A DNA stretch of 64,000 nucleotides from Nocardia rhamnosiphila NBRC 108938 (GTDB lineage Bacteria > Actinomycetota > Actinomycetes > Mycobacteriales > Mycobacteriaceae): NCBI RefSeq assembly GCF_000720425.1, contig NZ_JOAJ01000002.1, positions 124,001 through 188,000 on the forward strand, in the 5' to 3' direction. Made by a program: the position numbers and the translations under genes. The notes under the pieces are model-generated. The model ran no database searches. It was not told where the DNA came from and was given only the letters and a program-made list of their open reading frames with translations. Of the stretch, positions 34,498-42,917 are shown in pieces. Every line of letters starts with the position of its first letter. Position 1 is the stretch's first letter.

Positions 34498-34516
34498 TTA
34501 GGTTAGGTTTACTTGT
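34498..34516 (+). promoter_or_regulatory. IdeR/DtxR-like iron box
   Basis: TTAGGTTAGGTTTACTTGT matches the first ten bases of the IdeR consensus TTAGGTTAGGCTAACCTAA exactly and weakens in the second half. It lies 93 bp before the siderophore-binding protein start, followed by a TAGCGT -10-like box. Iron-dependent repression is inferred. Confidence 0.6.
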
Positions 34517-34608
34517 GCTAGCGTGCACCTGCTTCCTCGACACAGGTTGTGCATGTCGGCCCACCGTGATCGCTCGAGGCGACACCCGTACCCGACAAGA
34601 CGAAAGCT

Positions 34609-35667
34609 GTGGCGAAGGTGAAGATTTCCGTGGGCCGGATCGGTCTCGTGGCCGTCACCGCTGTGCTGGCGAGCGCGCTCGTCGCCTGTGGGCAATCCGA
34701 GCAAGTCGACGATGCCGGTGCCGTATCCACCGGAGAGGGCAGTACCACTTACCCCCTGGTTCTCGACAACTGCGGCGAAACGGTCACCGTCGACGCGGCA
34801 CCGCAACGGGTTGTCTCGCTGGATCAGGGATCGACCGAGATCCTGCTGTCACTCGGCCTCGGCGACCGCGTGGTGGGGACCGCATCGTGGACGGATCCCA
34901 TTCGCGAGAATCTGGCGGTGGCGAACGAATCGGTTCCCCGGCTCGCCGACAACGCACCGACCTACGAGGTCGTGCTGGGTGCCGATCCCGATTTCGTCAC
35001 GGCCTCGTTCGGCCGCCACTTCAAGCAGGGCGGCGTCGCAGAGCGCGCCCGGTTCGCCGAGACCGGGATCGAGTCGTATCTGTCGCCGACCGACTGTGAG
35101 AACGGCGTGAGCATCAACGGTGGCGGGAAGCGCGCCACACCGCTGACGATGGACGCGCTGTATCAAGAAATCCGTGAGCTCGCCGCCGTCTTCGATGTGA
35201 ACGAGCGGGGCGCACAACTCATCGACGAGCTGCGGGGCCGCGAGACCGCGGCGCTCGCCGGTATCGAGAAGTCGAACGTATCGATGGGGTTCTGGTTCGC
35301 CGATACGAAGAGCCCGTACGTGGCCGGCGGTCTGGGTTCGGCGAATCTGCTCGCCACCACGGTCGGTGCCACCAACGTGTTCGCGGACCTGACCGACGAC
35401 TGGCCCGCCGTCGGCTGGGAGACCGTCGTGGAACGCAACCCGGATGTTCTCGTCCTCGGCGACCTCCTGCGCGCCCGCTTCCCCGGTGACCTGCTCGCCG
35501 ACAAGATCGCCTTCCTCGAATCCGATCCCGTGACGCGGAACCTCGACGCCGTGCGCAACAAGCGGTACATCGCGCTGCACGGTGCGGAGATGAACCCGTC
35601 CATCCGGGCCGTCGACGGACTCGAAAAAGTAGCCGCCGGCCTTCGCGACCTGCGGGTGCCGAACTGA
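34609..35667 (+). CDS. Iron-siderophore ABC transporter substrate-binding lipoprotein
   Basis: This 352-residue lipoprotein starts with GTG at 34609, a hydrophobic leader and lipobox ASALVAC near residue 26. The mature part is a FecB/FepB-like two-lobed helical-hinge binding protein: PQRVVSLDQGSTEILLSLGL, then VVGTASWTD, and VGWETVVERNPDVLVLGD near the end. These proteins hand ferric siderophores to a FecCD permease. It is the first gene of an iron-box-preceded operon with permease and ATPase. The siderophore is unknown. Confidence 0.9.
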   Translation: MAKVKISVGRIGLVAVTAVLASALVACGQSEQVDDAGAVSTGEGSTTYPLVLDNCGETVTVDAAPQRVVSLDQGSTEILLSLGLGDRVVGTASWTDPIRENLAVANESVPRLADNAPTYEVVLGADPDFVTASFGRHFKQGGVAERARFAETGIESYLSPTDCENGVSINGGGKRATPLTMDALYQEIRELAAVFDVNERGAQLIDELRGRETAALAGIEKSNVSMGFWFADTKSPYVAGGLGSANLLATTVGATNVFADLTDDWPAVGWETVVERNPDVLVLGDLLRARFPGDLLADKIAFLESDPVTRNLDAVRNKRYIALHGAEMNPSIRAVDGLEKVAAGLRDLRVPN

Positions 35668-35744
35668 CCGCCACCCGCGACCGCGCCGATACCGCCGCCC
35701 CCGGACCGATTCGGGGGCGGCAGTGGGTCGCCGGGTCGCTGATC

Positions 35745-36734
35745 GTGGTCGGCGGGGTCGTCGCGCTCACCCTCTCGGTTCTCGTCGCGGTCACCCTGGG
35801 CCCGGCGGAGATCTCGGCGGTGAATGTCCGTGACATCCTGGCCGATCATCTCGGTCTCGCCGATATTCCGGTGCGGCCAGCGAAGAACGCGATCGTATGG
35901 GAGGAACGGCTCCCGCGTGCGCTGGTGGCTGCCGCGTGCGGCGCCGGGCTCGGAATCTGCGGCGCGATCATGCAGTCGCTGCTGCGCAACCCGCTCGCGG
36001 ACCCGTTCGTCCTGGGCATCTCGTCGGGCGCGTCGACCGGTGCCGTGATCGTGGGAGTCCTCGGCATCGGCGGCGCCGCGCTCGGTCTGTCCGGCGGGGC
36101 GTTCATCGGGGCACTGGTCGCGTTCGGGCTGGTCCTGCTGCTCGCCCGCCTGGCCGGCGGCAGCAACGACCGCGTCATCCTCGCGGGTGTGGCCAGTACG
36201 CAGCTGTTCTCGGCGCTGACCTCGTTCGTCATCTTCGCGTTCGCGGACTCCGACGAGACCCGCGGTGTGATGTTCTGGCTGCTCGGATCGCTCGAAGGCG
36301 TCCGCTGGGACGATGTCAGGCTGTGCGCGGTGGTGGTGCTCCTCGGGACGGCGGTGTGCCTGTACTTCGCGCACGCCCTGGATGCGTTCGCCTTCGGTGA
36401 CGATGTCGCGGCCTCGCTCGGCATCTCGGTCGGGAAGATCCGGCTCATGCTCCTGGTGGTCACCGCGGTCATCACCGCGACCCTGGTCAGCGTCGCCGGT
36501 GCGATCGGGTTCGTCGGGCTCGTGCTCCCGCACGCGGCGCGGTTTCTGCTGGGGCCGCGACACAGCCGGTTGATTCCCGCGACGGCCTTGCTGGGGGCGG
36601 TCTTCATGGTGTGGGTGGATGCCGTCTCCCGCGTCGCCTTCGCGCCCACCCCACTGCCGGTGGGCGTCGGCACCGCACTGGTCGGTGTGCCCGCGTTCAT
36701 CGTCATCCTGTCGCGCCGGAGGAGGAAACAGTGA
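35745..36734 (+). CDS. FecCD-family iron-siderophore permease
   Basis: This protein of at least 329 residues has 9-10 membrane helices and the FecCD motif LLRNPLADPFVLGISSGASTGA near residue 80, with GAIGFVGLVLPHAARFLLGP later. It transports ferric siderophores as a dimer. The only ordinary start in frame is GTG 35745, which begins inside the first helix. The frame stays open back to the stop of the upstream gene, where a CTG at 35664 overlaps that TGA (CTGA). The true N-terminus may therefore be 27 residues longer. The stop overlaps the ATPase start. Confidence 0.85.
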   Translation: MVGGVVALTLSVLVAVTLGPAEISAVNVRDILADHLGLADIPVRPAKNAIVWEERLPRALVAAACGAGLGICGAIMQSLLRNPLADPFVLGISSGASTGAVIVGVLGIGGAALGLSGGAFIGALVAFGLVLLLARLAGGSNDRVILAGVASTQLFSALTSFVIFAFADSDETRGVMFWLLGSLEGVRWDDVRLCAVVVLLGTAVCLYFAHALDAFAFGDDVAASLGISVGKIRLMLLVVTAVITATLVSVAGAIGFVGLVLPHAARFLLGPRHSRLIPATALLGAVFMVWVDAVSRVAFAPTPLPVGVGTALVGVPAFIVILSRRRRKQ

Positions 36735-37516
36735 CTTTGCACGCGGCTGCCGTCACCTGGAACCGCGGCGGTGCGCTCGTCGTCGATGGAGTCACTGTGA
36801 CGATGGCGCCGGGTGAGACCCTGGGGCTGCTCGGCCCGAACGGGTCCGGGAAATCGTCCCTGCTGCACCTGCTCAACGGTGTCGTGCGCCCGACCGCGGG
36901 CGTCGTGACCCTCGACGGCGACGACCTGTCCACCCTGCGCCGCAAGGAGGTCGCGCGCGCGGTGGCCGTCGTGAGCCAGCACGCCGACACCGACCTCGAC
37001 ATCACGGTCGGCGACGTCGTGCGCCTGGGACGCATCCCGCACCGCACAACTTTCGGCGGCAACCCGGCCGCCGACGAGGCCGCGGTGACGGCCGCGCTCG
37101 AGCACACCGGCCTCACCTCGAAAGCGAACCGGCTCTGGCACCGGCTCTCCGGCGGGGAGAAACAACGCGTCCAGATCGCCCGTGCCCTGGCTCAGGAGCC
37201 GCGAGAGCTCCTGCTGGACGAGCCGACCAATCACCTGGACATCCATCACCAGTTGGAGTTGCTGGCGCTGGTCACTCGGCTGCCTGTCACCAGCGTGATA
37301 GCCCTGCACGACCTCAATCTCGCCGCCATGTTCTGCGATACGGTGATCGTCTTGAAGGAGGGCCGGGTCGTGGCCGGCGGGAAGCCCGCCGAAGTGTTGA
37401 CCTCCGAACTGATCGCCCAGGTGTACAACGTCCGTGCCGAAGTCGTCGTCGACGAGTCGAAGGGGCGGCTGTCGATCCTGTTCGAACCGGGTCCGGTTGC
37501 CGTCGCCGCGCGCTGA
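36731..37516 (+). CDS. FecE-like iron-siderophore ABC ATPase
   Basis: This 261-residue ATPase has Walker A GPNGSGKSS, signature LSGGEKQRVQIARAL, Walker B ELLLDEPTNHLD and the switch His in ALHDLNLAAMFCD. The TNHLDIHHQLELL pattern is typical of iron-siderophore and B12 importers. It starts with GTG 36731 after GGAGGAAA and overlaps the permease stop as GTGA. It is the motor of the importer encoded at 34609-36734. Confidence 0.92.
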   Translation: MTLHAAAVTWNRGGALVVDGVTVTMAPGETLGLLGPNGSGKSSLLHLLNGVVRPTAGVVTLDGDDLSTLRRKEVARAVAVVSQHADTDLDITVGDVVRLGRIPHRTTFGGNPAADEAAVTAALEHTGLTSKANRLWHRLSGGEKQRVQIARALAQEPRELLLDEPTNHLDIHHQLELLALVTRLPVTSVIALHDLNLAAMFCDTVIVLKEGRVVAGGKPAEVLTSELIAQVYNVRAEVVVDESKGRLSILFEPGPVAVAAR

Positions 37517-37535
37517 CGACCGGCAGGCCTCGGCG

Positions 37536-38834
37536 GTGGCGGGTACGACAGCACGGACTCGCCGGCCGCGTGGCCCGCGGTGGTCGCTGCTGACCGGCCT
37601 GGCGGCTGCGACCCCGACGGTCCGGCTGCTCGTTCTGACGCAACTCGCGTTCAATATCGGATTCTTCATGGTGTTGCCGTACCTGTCGGTGCACCTGACG
37701 GAGGATCTCGGTCTGCGGGCGGCGTTCGTCGGCGTGGTACTCGGGCTCCGCACCTTCTCCCAGCAGGGCCTGTTCTTCATCGGCGGTTCGCTCGCGGACC
37801 GGTGGGGCGTGAAGCCGGTGGTCCTCGCCGGATGTGTGTGCCGGATCCTCGGCTTCGTCGGGTTGGCCTTCGCCGGGTCGGTGCCCGGGATCGTGGTGGC
37901 GACCATCCTGACCGGGTTCGCCGGCGCGCTGTTCTCGCCGGCTGTCGAGTCCGCCCTCGCCGTCGCCGCGGGGAGCGCCGAAAACGGTGGCGGGTCCCGG
38001 ACGGATGCCTTCGCACTGTTCGCGGTCTGCGGTCAGATCGGCGCGTTCGCCGGCCCGCTGCTCGGATCGTTGCTGCTGGCGGTCGACTTCTCCGTCGCGT
38101 GCCTGGTCGCGGCGGGCCTCTTCGTCGCGATCCTGGTCGTCCATCTGCGCCGGCTTCCCGCGCACCCCGGAGCCCACGCCGCCGACGGGTGGCTCGACGG
38201 CTGGCGGGAAGTGGTCGCGAACAGGACCTTCCTCCTCTTCGCCGTGGCGATGAGCTCCCAGCTGGTGGCCTACAACCAGCTGTATCTGCTGTTGCCCCTG
38301 GAGATCGAACGCGCGTGGGGGTCACAGGCCCCGCTGGGCTGGTATTTCGCTCTGGCGTCGGTATTCGTCGTCCTCGCCCAACTACCGATCACGCGACGGG
38401 TGCGCACCGCCGCGGCCCTGCCCGCGGGACTGACCGTGATGGCCGCCGCCTTCGTCGTGATGGCTCTCCTCGCACCGGCGCAACTCCATGGTCTGCCCGC
38501 GCTGATCCCCGCCGCCGCGTTCGCCCTGCTCCTGGCCCTCGGACAGATGATCACCCTGCCCGTCGCCCGAGATCTGGTGCCGCGTCTCGCCGCCGAGCGC
38601 CGCCTCGGATCGTATTACGGGCTCCTCGCCTCCATCGGCGGACTCGGTGTACTGGTCGGCTCGGGGATCATCGGCGCCCTGATCGACGCGATGCCGGCCA
38701 CCACCGGCTGGGGACTCGCCGCGCCGTGGTGCGCGGTCGCCCTGGCTCTCCTCGGGAGCGCGCTGTTCCTGGAATTGCGGCTGCGCTCACGTAGCGCCGG
38801 ACCGGAGGCGACGGCTATCGAGTCAGCAGGGTGA
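37536..38834 (+). CDS. MFS transporter, possibly siderophore-related
   Basis: This 432-residue MFS protein has about twelve helices and a helix 2-3 loop GGSLADRWGVKPVVLAG. It follows the iron ATPase by 19 bp on the same strand, so it probably belongs to the iron operon. In actinomycete siderophore loci, an MFS pump in this place often exports the siderophore or its degradation product, but here this is only inferred. The start is uncertain; GTG 37536 is the first in-frame start after the ATPase stop and leaves about 20 residues before helix 1. The last 20 bases overlap the convergent membrane-protein gene. Confidence 0.83.
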   Translation: MAGTTARTRRPRGPRWSLLTGLAAATPTVRLLVLTQLAFNIGFFMVLPYLSVHLTEDLGLRAAFVGVVLGLRTFSQQGLFFIGGSLADRWGVKPVVLAGCVCRILGFVGLAFAGSVPGIVVATILTGFAGALFSPAVESALAVAAGSAENGGGSRTDAFALFAVCGQIGAFAGPLLGSLLLAVDFSVACLVAAGLFVAILVVHLRRLPAHPGAHAADGWLDGWREVVANRTFLLFAVAMSSQLVAYNQLYLLLPLEIERAWGSQAPLGWYFALASVFVVLAQLPITRRVRTAAALPAGLTVMAAAFVVMALLAPAQLHGLPALIPAAAFALLLALGQMITLPVARDLVPRLAAERRLGSYYGLLASIGGLGVLVGSGIIGALIDAMPATTGWGLAAPWCAVALALLGSALFLELRLRSRSAGPEATAIESAG

Positions 38835-39462
38835 TGCCGGCGGCGACGATCCACGCGATCCAGCCGAGCCATCCCACCAGGCCGATCAGCGCGAGACGGC
38901 TTGTCCCTTCGGCATTGTGCGAACTCGCCGAGGAGGCGAGGAAGAGCAGCGCGGCGGCGGCGAAGCCGAGCCACTGCTGCCACGGCGGCAGGAAACCGGT
39001 CTCGGCGGCGGCGATACCGAATCCCAGCAGCGCGATCGCCAGGAAGACCTGATTGAAGCCGAACAGCACATTGTGCAGGGCCCACAGGCCGGAGGTCGAC
39101 GCGTGGTCACGGGCGGACGCGGCGAGCCCGAACCGCAATGCCTCCACACAGCTGAAGGTGACGTTCTGCATCAGGACACCACCGAATCCCAGCAGCAACC
39201 ACATGGTGGGCGCCGCCGGAGATTCCCACATCGCCGCCACCATCCCCGCGGCGAAAAGCGTGGTGCACAGCCAGGTCAACGGGGCCAGCACCGAGGGGCG
39301 TTTCAACGCGTCACCGACCGCGGCCAGCGCGTCCACCACTTCGTCCATACCCTGACCCGACATCGGTAGCGGCAGCCGGGCGCGCACGTAGGCGATATTG
39401 ACCAGCACGGCCGTGAGCACGAATCCGATTCCGCCCAGGCCCGCTGCGTTCGACTCGATCAC
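38815..39462 (-). CDS. Membrane protein of unknown function
   Basis: This 215-residue protein has five or six hydrophobic segments, with conserved-looking LLGFGGVLMQNVTFSCVEAL and ALHNVLFGFNQVFLAIALLG. I do not recognise the family. It is divergent from the TetR gene at 39533 with only 70 AT-rich bases between them, so the TetR protein probably controls it. Its 3' end overlaps the end of the MFS gene by 20 bp on the other strand. A transport or membrane-stress function is possible but unsupported. Confidence 0.75.
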   Translation of the reverse strand: MIESNAAGLGGIGFVLTAVLVNIAYVRARLPLPMSGQGMDEVVDALAAVGDALKRPSVLAPLTWLCTTLFAAGMVAAMWESPAAPTMWLLLGFGGVLMQNVTFSCVEALRFGLAASARDHASTSGLWALHNVLFGFNQVFLAIALLGFGIAAAETGFLPPWQQWLGFAAAALLFLASSASSHNAEGTSRLALIGLVGWLGWIAWIVAAGITLLTR

Positions 39463-39475
39463 AGTGCCGACCTCC

Positions 39476-39508
39476 TATATTGATTTTAAGTGTATTATTT
39501 TGAATATA
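39476..39508. promoter_or_regulatory. AT-rich imperfect palindrome between membrane protein and TetR genes
   Basis: The stretch has TATATTGA on one side and TGAATATA on the other, forming an imperfect 33-bp inverted repeat of almost pure A/T in a GC-rich genome. It lies between the two divergent start codons (39462 and 39533) and is the likely TetR operator and promoter. Confidence 0.6.
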
Positions 39509-39532
39509 AGTAGCGGAAGATCGGAGACGCAA

Positions 39533-40159
39533 GTGAGCACTTCACCACCTCGCCGCGGCTACGACTCGCTGCGTCGGCAAGCGCAAGCCCAACAAACGCG
39601 GGCGGAGATCGCCGACGCGGCCCGGCGCCTGTTCGTCACGCAGGGCTGGGGGCCGACGACCGTGCGGGAAGTGGCCCAGCAGGCCGGAGTGTCGGTGCCG
39701 ACGGTCTATGCCGCGTACGGGAACAAGACCGGACTGGTATGGGCCCTGATAGAGGCGGCCGACCTACCGGCCGATCCGGCCCGGCTGCTGGGCGAGCTGG
39801 AGTCGGCGGCGGATCCCGCGCGGCAACTCGCCGCGATGGCCGGCTACGACCGCAGGCTCTTCGAACGCTCCGGTGACCTCATCGGCCTGATCCGCGAGGC
39901 CGGGCGGACCGAGCCCGACCTCGCCACCCTCTACGCACAGGTCCGCCGGGCCGCCGACCGTATCCGCGAGGAGGTGTTCTCGAGCTGGCCCGCGGGCACA
40001 CTCCGCGCCGAGATGGACCTGACCACCGCCGTCGACACCTACGCCGCGCTGTGCAATATCGACGTCTACACCGTGCTCACCGGCGAACGCGGCTGGTCAC
40101 CGGAACGCGTCGAGCAGTGGTGGGGTCACGTGCTCATCCGCCAACTGCTCGACCGGTGA
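39533..40159 (+). CDS. TetR-family transcriptional regulator
   Basis: This 208-residue TetR protein has the HTH VREVAQQAGVSVPTVYAAYG at about residues 43-62 and a helical effector domain with an RLFERSGDLIGLIREAGRTE segment. The start is GTG 39533 with GGAG upstream; the open frame starting at 39398 would cross the operator and the divergent promoter. It is expected to repress the adjacent membrane-protein gene at 38815 and itself through the AT-rich palindrome. Confidence 0.88.
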   Translation: MSTSPPRRGYDSLRRQAQAQQTRAEIADAARRLFVTQGWGPTTVREVAQQAGVSVPTVYAAYGNKTGLVWALIEAADLPADPARLLGELESAADPARQLAAMAGYDRRLFERSGDLIGLIREAGRTEPDLATLYAQVRRAADRIREEVFSSWPAGTLRAEMDLTTAVDTYAALCNIDVYTVLTGERGWSPERVEQWWGHVLIRQLLDR

Positions 40160-40348
40160 CCGCGCGCACTGCCGCTCGGATCATCACCGGCCCGCTATCC
40201 CAAAGGTTCGGGACATGTCGATATCACGCACGGGGACAGTGCCGAGGCGTGCACCGCGGCCGGACTCGTCGCGAGATCACCATCTCGGTCGCCACCGCGC
40301 GGACGAGTGCCGACGCGCCCGGCCGGTACCGGGTCGTCGCCGAGTACA

Positions 40349-41206
40349 TCACGTGGCCGAGGACTGCTGCGCGATGAAGAAATCACCCAGGGCGCGAGCG
40401 ATCCGGCCGGGGGCACTCTCGGTGGGGATATGGTCGGCTCCGGGAATGCGGACGAGCCCGGTATGCGGGATCTCCGCGGCGAACTTCTCGGCATAGTGGA
40501 TGCTTTCGAACCGGTCGTCCTCACCCCAGACCAGCAACTTGGGTGTCCGGCAACGTCGCAGCAGGGGTACGAGGTCGAGGGTGTAGCGGTTGTCGGCCGC
40601 GCCCGCCAGTGCCAGCCAGGAGCGCCGGACCCGCGGGTCGGTCCATGGCTCCACATACTCGGTGATCAGTTCTTCGGTGGCGGCATTCGCGAGCGCCGAC
40701 GCCACGGCCTGCCGACGGGCGTCCAGCAACTCGTCGGCGGTCGTGGCCGCGGCCACCGCCGGGTCCCGGAATCGCGCGACATGTGGTGCGGGCCAGGAGT
40801 CGTAGAGGACCGAGTTGACCAGCGCGAGCCCGGACACGTCCAGTCCGTCGTGGGCCAGGAGATGCTGGGCGACGGCGCCGCCGATGTCGTGGCCGCCCAG
40901 AGCGATCGGCCCGGTGATCCCCATCGCGGAGACGAATCGCCGCACCCATCCCGCCAGCGCGGGCACTGTGGCGGTGTCCGTGGTGAGTTCGCCTCCCGAT
41001 CGCCCCAGACCGGGGAGGTCGACCGCGAGGGGCCGCAGGCCGGCCGCCGCGAGGCCGTCCAGTACCGGGAGCCACACCCGGCTCCAGTACGTTCCGTGGA
41101 GTAGCAGGACGGTGGGCCCGTCCTGCTCCACCGTCAGGTAGCCGGCCGCTGCACCATCGACCTGTATTGCGGCCCGCCGTACGCGCGGTGGATCGGTTGC
41201 GCTCAT
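40349..41206 (-). CDS. Alpha/beta hydrolase with aspartate nucleophile (dehalogenase/epoxide-hydrolase type)
   Basis: This 285-residue alpha/beta hydrolase has the oxyanion motif HGTYW (residues 37-41), the nucleophile elbow GGHDIGG with Asp107 in place of serine, and the C-terminal catalytic His in GADHIPTE. An Asp nucleophile is typical of haloalkane or haloacetate dehalogenases and epoxide hydrolases, which form an ester intermediate. It stands alone on the minus strand. A CCGGACT-AG-AGTCCGG palindrome is 29 bp upstream of its start and may be an operator. The substrate is unknown. Confidence 0.85.
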   Translation of the reverse strand: MSATDPPRVRRAAIQVDGAAAGYLTVEQDGPTVLLLHGTYWSRVWLPVLDGLAAAGLRPLAVDLPGLGRSGGELTTDTATVPALAGWVRRFVSAMGITGPIALGGHDIGGAVAQHLLAHDGLDVSGLALVNSVLYDSWPAPHVARFRDPAVAAATTADELLDARRQAVASALANAATEELITEYVEPWTDPRVRRSWLALAGAADNRYTLDLVPLLRRCRTPKLLVWGEDDRFESIHYAEKFAAEIPHTGLVRIPGADHIPTESAPGRIARALGDFFIAQQSSAT

Positions 41207-41234
41207 GGCTCCAGCGTGACCCGGCGGGCGCCCA

Positions 41235-41250
41235 CCGGACTAGAGTCCGG
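41235..41250. promoter_or_regulatory. Palindrome CCGGACTAGAGTCCGG upstream of hydrolase
   Basis: Perfect 7-bp arms flank two bases. It lies 29 bp upstream of the hydrolase start on the minus strand and 124 bp upstream of the CsbD gene. It could be an operator for a regulator not encoded here. Confidence 0.4.
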
Positions 41251-41305
41251 AAAGACATCATCGGGTACATTCCTGCCACCGCCCGAAACCTCCCCGAAGA
41301 TCACC

Positions 41306-41330
41306 GATTGAACACGCGACCTCCGGGTAC
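41306..41330 (+). promoter_or_regulatory. Possible stress-sigma promoter for the CsbD gene
   Basis: GATTG and GGGTAC are separated by 14 bases, similar to the GTTT-N15-GGGTAT pattern of actinobacterial SigB/SigF promoters. It lies 44 bp before the GTG start of a CsbD gene, a family known for general-stress control. The -35 match is weak. Confidence 0.35.
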
Positions 41331-41373
41331 GTCGCAGATATCCACCAGAACCGAACATTCGGAGGTTGATATC

Positions 41374-41616
41374 GTGGCCGAGAAGCAGACTGGCCCCCGG
41401 GAAGGACTGGAAGGCGTCGTCGAAGGCGTGAAGGGCAAGGCCAAGGAAGTGGGCGGCACGCTCCTCGGCAACCAGGACCTACGCGACGAGGGCATCGCCC
41501 AGCAGGACAAGGCCGAGGCGCAGCGTGAGGTCGCGGAGAAGGAAGCCGAAGCCGAGAAGGCACGCTCCGAAGCCGATGTACAGGAAGCACGGCAGCGGTC
41601 ACATCAGGGGCGGTAG
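41374..41616 (+). CDS. CsbD-family stress-response protein
   Basis: This 80-residue hydrophilic protein has the CsbD pattern EGVVEGVKGKAKEVGGTLLG, followed by an Ala/Glu/Lys-rich helix (QREVAEKEAEAEKARSEADV) that could form a coiled coil. CsbD proteins accumulate under the general stress response, with unknown biochemical function. The GTG at 41374 lies 8 bp after GGAGG, which makes it the best start; the open frame upstream is promoter sequence. It is followed by a strong hairpin. Confidence 0.85.
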   Translation: MAEKQTGPREGLEGVVEGVKGKAKEVGGTLLGNQDLRDEGIAQQDKAEAQREVAEKEAEAEKARSEADVQEARQRSHQGR

Positions 41617-41680
41617 CAGCGGTTGCACCGGCGGTGTCCCGGGCGCCTTCCACACGGCGCGCCGGCCACCGAGCACCTGA

Positions 41681-41714
41681 CGGCGGCCGCCCGGAGAAGT
41701 CCGGGCGGCCGCCG
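41681..41714. terminator. Strong bidirectional hairpin terminator
   Basis: CGGCGGCCGCCCGGA and its exact complement flank GAAG, giving a 15-bp GC stem. It lies between the convergent CsbD and esterase genes and can serve both. Confidence 0.8.
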
Positions 41715-41810
41715 TTGTCCGGTCGTCGTCGCAGCGATTCCGATCAGGTATTCCGAAGCGATTCGCGAGGGCCGCCCGGAAGTCTGGCTCGCCTCCTCCC
41801 GGTCGAGCGG

Positions 41811-42692
41811 CTACGGATGCGGGTGGGCTCCGAACAGCTGCCACATCCGATTCAGCATCTCGGTACGCCGCGTACCCGTCGGCCAGGCATGGCTGCCGCC
41901 GTTGTAGACGCGCCACAACACCCGGGTACCGGACGCGCAGTCCCAGCGCTTCGAATCCTTGATATCGGTCCCGCCGTCGGGTTGCTCGTTCTGGCAGGGA
42001 CGGTTTTCCCAACTCCAGTACACGACATGGCTGTAGGCGACGGGCTCGACCACCGTGGTGTCGTTCGCCGACGCGAACACACCCCAGGAGACCGCCCGCG
42101 CCGGGTCACAACCCGTCGGCGGGGGTGCGGGCGCGTAGACCGCGCCCGACGCGATGAGTCCCGGCTCCGTACAGGCAACGCGGGACGCCATCTGGCCGCC
42201 GTTGGAATGGCCCGACAGATGGATACGTTTCGGGTCCACGCAGTATTTCGCGCGCACATCGGCCACCACCTTCTGGATATGGGTGATGTCGTAGGCGCCC
42301 GCACCGGCGTCCCAGCCCCAGCCCGGGCTCTCCGGTTTGCTACCGCGCGGATAGACCACGATCGCCTTCCGCTGATCGGCGATCGCATTCCAGCCCGACG
42401 CGGAGGCGATGTTCTCCGGGGTGCTGTAGCCACCGTGGACGACGACCACGAGCGGTGCCCCACCGGCGGGTATCCCGGCGGGAACGTGCACGAGGTAGTA
42501 CCGGCCGTCGAAGCCGTCGACCTTCAGGTTGCCGCCGGTCGGGGTGGTGGAACACGCGACGGCCGCGCCGCCCGGATCTTCGGGGAACTCTTCGTGGGCA
42601 GCGGCGGAAGCTGTTGCGGATACCACGAGCGACAGGGCCGCGCAGGACGCGGCGAAGAGCGCGGCCCAGCGTTTCGAAAGGGAGGACGCCAC
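41811..42692 (-). CDS. Secreted PHB depolymerase/feruloyl-esterase-family hydrolase
   Basis: This 293-residue secreted esterase has a Sec signal (SLSKRWAALFAASCAALSLVVS up to an ASA-type site near residue 30). The mature enzyme has HGGYSTPENIA, the nucleophile elbow LSGHSNGGQMA near residue 160 and a C-terminal GGSHAWP histidine. It belongs to the LpqC/esterase PHB depolymerase family that cleaves polyhydroxyalkanoates or hydroxycinnamate esters outside the cell. Six cysteines in the mature part suggest disulfides. It stands alone on the minus strand, flanked by hairpins. Confidence 0.87.
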   Translation of the reverse strand: MASSLSKRWAALFAASCAALSLVVSATASAAAHEEFPEDPGGAAVACSTTPTGGNLKVDGFDGRYYLVHVPAGIPAGGAPLVVVVHGGYSTPENIASASGWNAIADQRKAIVVYPRGSKPESPGWGWDAGAGAYDITHIQKVVADVRAKYCVDPKRIHLSGHSNGGQMASRVACTEPGLIASGAVYAPAPPPTGCDPARAVSWGVFASANDTTVVEPVAYSHVVYWSWENRPCQNEQPDGGTDIKDSKRWDCASGTRVLWRVYNGGSHAWPTGTRRTEMLNRMWQLFGAHPHP

Positions 42693-42877
42693 GGAAACTC
42701 CTTGCGTGCGAACGTACTTCCTGCTCGCACACTACTCAGGAGCACATGGATCCGCGCCGGAATCGGCCGGCTCGAGCCGAGCCGAGCTGTCGTACCCGGG
42801 ATGCCGGAACGCCACGGGCAGGCCACGGCGGGACGAGCCCGGTTCGGTCACCGCGAGCGGCGGCCGGCCCGCCCGCG

Positions 42878-42914
42878 GCGAAGGTCCGGCCCCGACCGGA
42901 GACCGGACCTTCGC
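42878..42914. terminator. Hairpin terminator after small membrane protein gene
   Basis: GCGAAGGTCCGG and CCGGACCTTCGC form a perfect 12-bp stem with a 13-base loop, immediately after (3 bp) the stop of the minus-strand gene at 42918. Confidence 0.75.
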
Positions 42915-42917
42915 TAC

